Position numbers and translations under genes: made by a program | Notes under the pieces: generated by a model | What the model saw: the letters and a program-made list of their open reading frames with translations, nothing else | The model's database searches: none | Told to the model about the DNA's origin: nothing | Shown: piece after piece, positions 59,119 through 64,000 of the stretch | Layout: the number at the start of each line of letters is the position of its first letter | Numbering within the stretch: the first letter of the stretch is position 1 | Origin: Streptomyces olindensis | GTDB taxonomy: Bacteria; Actinomycetota; Actinomycetes; Streptomycetales; Streptomycetaceae | Length of the DNA stretch: 64,000 nucleotides | Reading direction: 5' to 3' | Assembly: GCA_000696115.1 (NCBI GenBank) | Contig: JJOH01000019.1 | Span: 248,001-312,000 of the forward strand

Positions 59119-60855
59119 CTAGTCGCTCTCTTCGGTGCGGTGCTCGGTGGACTCGCGTCCGGCGGGGGTGGCGCGATCGTCGTCCGGCCGGGAGGCCTCC
59201 GCGGCGTCGCGTCCGGCGGTGGCGAAGGCGGCGAGGCCGGAGAAGGAGGCGTCCGGCGGGACGGCGGCGACGGTGCTCCGGTCGGTCCGCTCGGCCTGCC
59301 TGGGTCCCTCCGTCTCGTTCCGCTTGCTGCGGCGCCGGGGCAGACCGCCGGGCGTGGTCTCCACGGGCTCGGCCCGCGCGGCCGGTGCGGGTGCGGTGGC
59401 CGTCTCATGGGCCGGGGAGGCCGCGGCGGTGCGGACCTCGGCGGTCGCGGCCGGGGTGGCGGGGGCCTGGGCGGTCGCGGCCGTGGGCAGCGGGCTGAAG
59501 TACTTGTGCGGGACGACGACCACCACGGAGGTGCCGAGCCACGGCGAGTCCGCGAAGGTGACGCGGATGCCGTAGCGCCGGGCGAGGGCGCCGACGACGC
59601 GCAGGCCGATGCTGGCGTCCTCGGTGATGCCGCCGAGGCCCGCGCCGGGCGCGGTGCCCGCGAGGGCGTGCTCGGCCTCGCGCTTCTTCTCCTCGCTCAG
59701 GCCCTTGCCGGAGTCCTGGATCTCGATGCCGACGCCGTTGGGGACCTCCTTGCCGGAGATGAGCACCGGTTCGGTGGGCGGCGAGTAGCGGGCCGCGTTG
59801 TCCAGGAGGTGGGCGAAGATCAGCGTGAGGTGGTCCACGAGGCCGCCGTCGACGCCGAGTTCGGGCAGGTGGCGCACCTGGACGCGGTGGAAGTCCTTGA
59901 TCCGGCCGATGCCGCCGCGCACCACGCTCAGCAGCCGCTGCGGCTCCTGCCACTGTCGGCCGGGCCGGTCCGAGCCGCCGAGCACGCCGATGCTGGCGGC
60001 GAGCGAGTCGGCGGGGCCGAGTTCCTGGTCGAGCTCCATCAGGCCGCGGGCGACGGCCGGCAGTCTGCCGTGCTCGCCCTGCATCTCGTGCAGACGGCCG
60101 CGCAGCTTGCTGGTCAGCACGTGGATGCGGTTGCCGATGCTGATCACGGCCTGTTCGGCGGAGGTGGAGCGGTCGAACTCCGCCTCCAGGCCGATCAGGG
60201 CGGTGCGCAGCAGCTTGCGCAGCTCGGCCTGGAGGTCGGCGCTGACCTTCGCGCACTGGTTGACGGTCGGCAGGACGTCGTCGATGGCCTCGCCGGAGCG
60301 GAGTCTCTCCATCGCGTCGGGCAGCTGCTCGTCGGCGAGCCGGGCGACCGCGGCGAGCTGGTGGGAGAGCTGTTCCTGCCAGACCTCGGCCTGGTCGGCG
60401 AGCTGTGCCTCGTACGACGTGGCCTGCTCGGTCAGCCGTTCCTCGTAGGCCCTCGACTGGTCGGCGAGCTGCGTCTCGTACGTGGCGCTCTGGTCGGCCA
60501 GGCGCCGCTCGTACGTGGCGTTCTGCTCGGTCAGCTGGGACTCCAGGGCGGCGCGCTCGGCGGAGAACTTCCGCTCCAGGCCCGCCACATGCTGCTGCCA
60601 CTGCTGGTTGTGCTCGGCCTGCGTGGTGCGGAAGGAGCCCTCCGCCCGGTGCAGTTGTGCCCGGGTGCGCAGCAGCAGGCGTACGCACACGGCGCTGGCC
60701 GCTGTCGCCGCGACACCGGCGACGGCCGCGGCTATTCGCTCCGAGCTCATGAACGTGGCGGCAAGCGTCCCGCCTCCCAAGCCCAGCGGCATCAACCACC
60801 AGCTGTACCAGGCGACAGGGGCCCGCGCCGCCGGTGGCGGAGTGGCGAGTTCCAT
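59119..60855 (-). CDS. cvnA: Conservon membrane histidine-kinase-like protein CvnA
   Basis: A 578-residue membrane protein with a nitrate-sensor/histidine-kinase-like ATPase. Two hydrophobic helices (about 15-60) are followed by a coiled coil built of 11-residue units (residues 108-162, pattern LxxQxxxYExx). A GHKL ATPase comes next, with N-box HLLDNAARYSPP, GVGIEIQDSGKGL and a G2-like GGITEDASIGLRVV. A Pro/Ala-rich tail ends the protein. The phospho-accepting His motif is not obvious. The ATG at 60855 is preferred over 60861 because AAGG lies 6 nt upstream. First gene of the operon. Confidence 0.92.
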   Translation of the reverse strand: MELATPPPAARAPVAWYSWWLMPLGLGGGTLAATFMSSERIAAAVAGVAATAASAVCVRLLLRTRAQLHRAEGSFRTTQAEHNQQWQQHVAGLERKFSAERAALESQLTEQNATYERRLADQSATYETQLADQSRAYEERLTEQATSYEAQLADQAEVWQEQLSHQLAAVARLADEQLPDAMERLRSGEAIDDVLPTVNQCAKVSADLQAELRKLLRTALIGLEAEFDRSTSAEQAVISIGNRIHVLTSKLRGRLHEMQGEHGRLPAVARGLMELDQELGPADSLAASIGVLGGSDRPGRQWQEPQRLLSVVRGGIGRIKDFHRVQVRHLPELGVDGGLVDHLTLIFAHLLDNAARYSPPTEPVLISGKEVPNGVGIEIQDSGKGLSEEKKREAEHALAGTAPGAGLGGITEDASIGLRVVGALARRYGIRVTFADSPWLGTSVVVVVPHKYFSPLPTAATAQAPATPAATAEVRTAAASPAHETATAPAPAARAEPVETTPGGLPRRRSKRNETEGPRQAERTDRSTVAAVPPDASFSGLAAFATAGRDAAEASRPDDDRATPAGRESTEHRTEESD

Positions 60856-61106
60856 CTGCATCCTTCGAAGCAACACGATCGAACGGGGGGTGTGTGGACC
60901 GCACTCATGAGTACGCACCGCGAGTCGACGGACGCGATCGCGTCAACTCGCAGCGCCGATTGGAACCTTATCGGGTTTGAACCCGAAAGGATCAACTTCC
61001 ACTTCCGCCGGACGTGAGGGTTCCGTCACGCTCCGACAGAAAGCCACACGTCGACAAATGGCTTTGCTGCCTGATCAGTTGGGCGTGGTCCGGGCCGGGG
61101 GCGAGG

Positions 61107-62051
61107 TCAGCGGGCGGTCTGGAAGGTGCGGCGGTAGGCCTGCGGGGAGACGCCGATGGCCGCGTGCAGGTGCTGGCGCAGGGAGGCGCCGGTCGCGAAG
61201 CCGACCTGGCCGGCGATCTGGTCCACGGTGAGGTCGCTGGACTCCAGCAGGTGCCGGGCGCGGGACACGCGCTGCTGGATGAGCCAGCGGCCGGGGCTGA
61301 GGCCCACCTCGTCGTGGAAGCGGCGGGCGAAGGTGCGCCGGCTCATCCGGGCGTGGGCGGCGAGGTCGGCCAGGGTGAGCGGTTCGCCGAGGCGTTCCAG
61401 GGCCCAGGCGCGGGTGGCGGCGGTGGTGGCCGCGCCCTGTTCGGGGACGGGCTGCTCGATGTACTGGGCCTGGCCGCCGTCCCGGAACGGCGGGACTACG
61501 CAGCGGCGGGCGACGGAGTTGGCCAGCCTGCTGCCGTGGTCCTTGCGGACGAGGTGGAGGCAGACGTCCACACCGGAGGCGGCTCCGGCCGAGGTGAGGA
61601 ACGGGTGGTCGTCGACGAACAGCACGTCCGGGTCGAGGTCGACACGCGGGAACCGGCGCCGGAAGTGATCGGCGACCTGCCAGTGGGTGGTCGCCCGGCG
61701 CCCGTCGAGCAGCCCTGCGGCGGCCAGGACGAAGGCGCCGGTGCAGATGGAGACGATGCGGGTGCCGGGGCGGATGAGCGCGAGCGCGGCCAGGACCTCG
61801 GCGGACACCTCGTCGGTCAGGTGGGACGGCGCGACGGGCGCGATCACCACCGTGCCGGCCGTGGCCAGGGCCTCGGGGCCGTGCTCCACGGTGACGCCGA
61901 AGTCGGCCTCGGTGCGCACCGGGCCGCCGTCGACCGAGCAGGTCAGGACCTCGTAGCGGCCGTCGGCGGCGCCGAGGATCCGGCTGGGGATGCCCAGCTC
62001 GAAGGGGTACACGCCGTCCAGGGCCAGGACCACCACTCGCTCACGCCGCAT
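61107..62051 (-). CDS. GlxA-type AraC-family regulator with DJ-1/PfpI domain
   Basis: A 314-residue regulator. The N-terminal DJ-1/PfpI domain (VVVLALDGVYPFELGIPSRI; elbow SICTGAFVLAAAGLLDG with the Cys) is followed by AraC helix-turn-helix repeats (LADLAAHARMSRRTFARRFH; QIAGQVGFATGASLRQHLHA). It diverges from the quinone oxidoreductase gene with 65 bp between, so it probably controls that gene. Confidence 0.9.
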   Translation of the reverse strand: MRRERVVVLALDGVYPFELGIPSRILGAADGRYEVLTCSVDGGPVRTEADFGVTVEHGPEALATAGTVVIAPVAPSHLTDEVSAEVLAALALIRPGTRIVSICTGAFVLAAAGLLDGRRATTHWQVADHFRRRFPRVDLDPDVLFVDDHPFLTSAGAASGVDVCLHLVRKDHGSRLANSVARRCVVPPFRDGGQAQYIEQPVPEQGAATTAATRAWALERLGEPLTLADLAAHARMSRRTFARRFHDEVGLSPGRWLIQQRVSRARHLLESSDLTVDQIAGQVGFATGASLRQHLHAAIGVSPQAYRRTFQTAR

Positions 62052-62070
62052 GGCACGATCCTATCGAATG

Positions 62071-62086
62071 ATGGCAATCATGCCAT
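62071..62086. promoter_or_regulatory. Small palindrome in the divergent GlxA-regulator/oxidoreductase promoter
   Basis: ATGGCA-ATCA-TGCCAT is a 6-bp inverted repeat centred between the two start codons; it is a candidate operator for the divergent regulator. Confidence 0.5.
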
Positions 62087-62116
62087 GGCGGAGGGGATCA
62101 CCGACCGGCACGCTGG

Positions 62117-63073
62117 ATGACCATGAGCACACAGAAGACGATGCGAGCCATCAGCCAGGACGTCCTCGGCGGTCCCGAGGTCCTGAAGGAAGTGGAGGTC
62201 GAGCGCCCGGTACCGCGGCCCAACGAGGTGCTGGTCCGGGTGCGGGCCGCCGGGGTCAATCCGACCGACTGGAAGCACCGTGCCACCGGCGGCTTCCTGG
62301 GCGAGCCGCCCTTCGTCCTCGGCTGGGACGTCTCCGGGGTGGTGGAGGCGATCGGCATCGGTGTCGCGGCGTTCGCGCCCGGTGACGAGGTCTTCGGCAT
62401 GCTGCCGTACCCGTTCGGGCACGGCTCGCACGCCGAGTACGTCATCGCGCCCGTCCGCGCCCTGACGCGCAAGCCGGCCGGACTCGACCACGTCCAGGCG
62501 GGCGCGCTGCCGCTGGTCTCGCTCACCGCGTGGCAGGCGCTGACCGAGCACGCCGACCTGCGGCCCGGGCAGCGCGTGCTGATCCACGCCGCCGCGGGCG
62601 GCGTCGGGCACGTGGCGGCGCAGATCGCCAAGGAGCGCGGCGCGTACGTGATCGGCACCGCGAGCGCGGGCAAGCACGAGTTCCTGCGCGGGATCGGCGT
62701 GGACGAGGCGGTGGACTACCGCGAGACGGACTTCACCGAGGCCGTGAAGGACGTCGACGTCGTCCTGGACACGATCGGCGGCGACAACGCCCTGCGTTCA
62801 CTGCGGGTGCTGCGCCCGGGCGGGGTCGTGGTGTCGATCCTGCCGGCGGGCTCGGACGACTTCTACGAGGAGGCCGGGCGGCTCGGTGTCCGGGCGGTCC
62901 GGATGCTGGTCGACGCCGACCGCGCCGGCATGGAGACGATCGCGGGGCTCGCCGAGGCGGGCAGGCTCCGCGCCACCATCGCGGGGACCTTCCCGCTGTC
63001 CGCCGCCGCCGAGGCACACGCCCAGGGCGACACCGGCCGGACGACGGGCAAGCTGGTCCTGGTGAACGACTGA
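62117..63073 (+). CDS. NADP-dependent quinone oxidoreductase-type MDR protein
   Basis: A 318-residue zinc-free medium-chain reductase. The NADPH site is IHAAAGGVGHVAAQIAKERG; GVNPTDWKHRATG and FVLGWDVSGVVEAIG are typical of quinone oxidoreductases. It probably reduces quinones or reactive alkenals under control of the divergent GlxA-type regulator. An ATG at 62123 is an equally possible start. Confidence 0.9.
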   Translation: MTMSTQKTMRAISQDVLGGPEVLKEVEVERPVPRPNEVLVRVRAAGVNPTDWKHRATGGFLGEPPFVLGWDVSGVVEAIGIGVAAFAPGDEVFGMLPYPFGHGSHAEYVIAPVRALTRKPAGLDHVQAGALPLVSLTAWQALTEHADLRPGQRVLIHAAAGGVGHVAAQIAKERGAYVIGTASAGKHEFLRGIGVDEAVDYRETDFTEAVKDVDVVLDTIGGDNALRSLRVLRPGGVVVSILPAGSDDFYEEAGRLGVRAVRMLVDADRAGMETIAGLAEAGRLRATIAGTFPLSAAAEAHAQGDTGRTTGKLVLVND

Positions 63074-63082
63074 CCGTACGGC

Positions 63083-63125
63083 AGTGCCCCGAAGGGGCGC
63101 GGGGGAACTGCGCGACAAGCCACGG
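63083..63125. repeat. Dispersed Streptomyces intergenic element
   Basis: The segment contains a small palindrome (GCCCC-GAA-GGGGC, 63086-63098) followed by GCGGGGGAACTGCGCGACAAG. This looks like the short intergenic repeat found many times in Streptomyces genomes, recognised from memory. The 13-mer GGGAACTGCGCGA also occurs at 16707-16719, downstream of the protease inhibitor gene. The hairpin may act as a terminator. Confidence 0.6.
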
Positions 63126-63195
63126 CATGGCGGCACACGCAGATCCCCCGCACCCCCCGAGCTCTCAGGCGAACCGGCCATGACGGCCGGCCGCG

Positions 63196-64000
63196 TCAGA
63201 ACGTCAGCACCGGCTTGATCGTCTTGCCCGACCTCATGTCCTGCACCGCCCGGTCGATGTCCCCGAAGGGATACGTGCCGATCAGGCGGTGCAGCGGCAG
63301 CCGGCCGTCCTTCACCAGACGGACCAGGGCCGGGATCATGGTCTGGGTCTCGCTGTCGCCGAGGGTGAGGCCGACGATCCGCTTGCCGCCGAGCAGGCCG
63401 TTGACGTCCAGGGAGACCTCGGTGCCGAAGGGCGGGGCGCCGACGACGACCAGGGTGCCGCGGGCGGCGAGCGCGTCGACGCCCTGGCGCAGGACGCCGA
63501 CGTTGCCCGTGGTCTCCACGACGCCGTCCGCGCCCTGGCCGTCCGTGATGCCGGCGAGGGCCCCGCCCAGTTCCGTGGTGCTGGTGTCGACGGTGTGCGT
63601 GGCGCCCAGCTCGCGGGCGAGCGACAGGCGTTCGGCGACGCGGTCGACGGCAACGATCCGGACGGCCGGGGTGAGGGCCGCCGCCATCACGGCCGACAGG
63701 CCGACCGCTCCGGCGCCCAGGACGACGACCGTGCTGCCGGTGTCCGGCTTCAGCACGTTCCAGACGGCACCCACACCGGTCTGCACACCGCAGCCCAGCG
63801 GGGCGATGGACTCCAGCGGCACGTCCGGGTCGACCTTGACGAGGCTCCGCTCGTCGGCCAGCGCCCGCTCGGCGAAGGAGGACTGGCCGAAGAAGTGGCC
63901 GCCCAGGGCCTCGCCGCCCCGGGTGATGGTGCTCGACCCGTCGGCGCGGCTGCCGCCCAGCAGGTTCAGCGGCAGCCAGGTCGCGCAGTACGCGGGGTGG
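63196..64000 (-). CDS. Zinc-type NAD(P)-dependent alcohol dehydrogenase, 5' end outside window
   Basis: At least 268 residues of the C-terminal part of a medium-chain alcohol dehydrogenase. The Rossmann motif is VVVLGAGAVGLSAVMAA, and the GCGVQTGVGAVWNVLKP segment contains the zinc-binding Cys region of class III/aryl-alcohol dehydrogenases. The open frame runs off the window edge (HPAYCATWLPLNLLGG). It most resembles aryl- or benzyl-alcohol dehydrogenase-like enzymes. The catalytic Cys/His of the N-terminal domain are outside the window. Confidence 0.88.
   Translation of the reverse strand, partial: HPAYCATWLPLNLLGGSRADGSSTITRGGEALGGHFFGQSSFAERALADERSLVKVDPDVPLESIAPLGCGVQTGVGAVWNVLKPDTGSTVVVLGAGAVGLSAVMAAALTPAVRIVAVDRVAERLSLARELGATHTVDTSTTELGGALAGITDGQGADGVVETTGNVGVLRQGVDALAARGTLVVVGAPPFGTEVSLDVNGLLGGKRIVGLTLGDSETQTMIPALVRLVKDGRLPLHRLIGTYPFGDIDRAVQDMRSGKTIKPVLTF

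Noticed and set aside
1..64000. CRISPR arrays, transposases, integrases, rRNA or tRNA genes
   Set aside because: No regularly spaced 25-40 bp repeats, no DDE/serine/tyrosine recombinase motifs, and no tRNA-like cloverleaf or rRNA sequence were seen on either strand.

Overview
The window is high-GC actinobacterial DNA, almost certainly from the arm region of a Streptomyces chromosome. Supporting signs are GC-rich third codon positions, GTG/TTG starts behind strong GGAGG sites, a Streptomyces subtilisin inhibitor, a conservon (cvnABCD plus P450), an ECF41/SigJ sigma factor, a CebR box in front of a cellulase, and SpoIIE-type phosphatases. From memory and unverified, the gene order resembles the S. 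coelicolor SCO0750-SCO0790 region (protease inhibitor sti1, GH9 cellulase, CYP105/ferredoxin pair). I found no rRNA, tRNA, CRISPR array, transposase or phage module.

Layout. 1-6 kb: the 3' part of an ABC ATPase gene running into a convergent LuxR-type response regulator, a GAF/PAS/GAF/SpoIIE phosphatase, a repeat-filled spacer, and a secreted streptogrisin-like protease with an unusual Gly/Ala/Glu tail. 6.6-12.9 kb: an export operon made of a cysteine-free double-glycine leader peptide, an HlyD-type adaptor, a C39 peptidase-ABC exporter and a second ABC exporter, closed by a terminator. 13-24 kb: an MFS remnant, a Ppx/GppA phosphatase, a tight three-gene set (haem-oxygenase-like diiron protein, methyltransferase, CDGSH Fe-S protein), an SSI-type inhibitor, an NCS1 permease with a coupled hydrolase, an FMN 2-hydroxyacid oxidase, and a sigma-like/zinc-finger/lectin membrane protein. 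24-40 kb: a Doc-like toxin-antitoxin pair, an ECF41 sigma factor translationally coupled to a solitary cytochrome b, a CebR-type GH9 cellulase and a GH2 enzyme, a multidomain SpoIIE phosphatase, a lipoprotein, an ArsB/SLC13-like permease with an apparent CTG start, and a second sigma-like/zinc-finger/lectin protein.

40-53 kb: small metabolic and regulatory units (AraC/PhyH, aldo-keto reductase, a frameshifted secreted protein, TetR with twin operators, ferredoxin-P450, LysE, Ddn-like, XRE regulator, CDF transporter, glutathionyl-hydroquinone reductase). They are followed by a decayed azl locus in which an Lrp/AsnC regulator is frameshifted and azlD survives only as its 3' end. 53-64 kb: VOC and PPOX proteins, a large unrecognised protein with twin CPLC motifs and an Asp-rich helix, a complete conservon, a GlxA-type regulator divergent from a quinone oxidoreductase, and a zinc alcohol dehydrogenase cut by the window end.

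The best candidates for under-described biology are: (i) the Cys-free, internally duplicated double-glycine peptide with two dedicated exporters and no visible modifying enzyme; (ii) the two sigma-like/zinc-finger/TM/ricin-lectin fusions 15 kb apart that share an upstream inverted-repeat motif; (iii) the diiron protein/methyltransferase/CDGSH trio; (iv) the unknown 576-residue protein beside the conservon. Functions are inferred by reading motifs and context; no database search was run.
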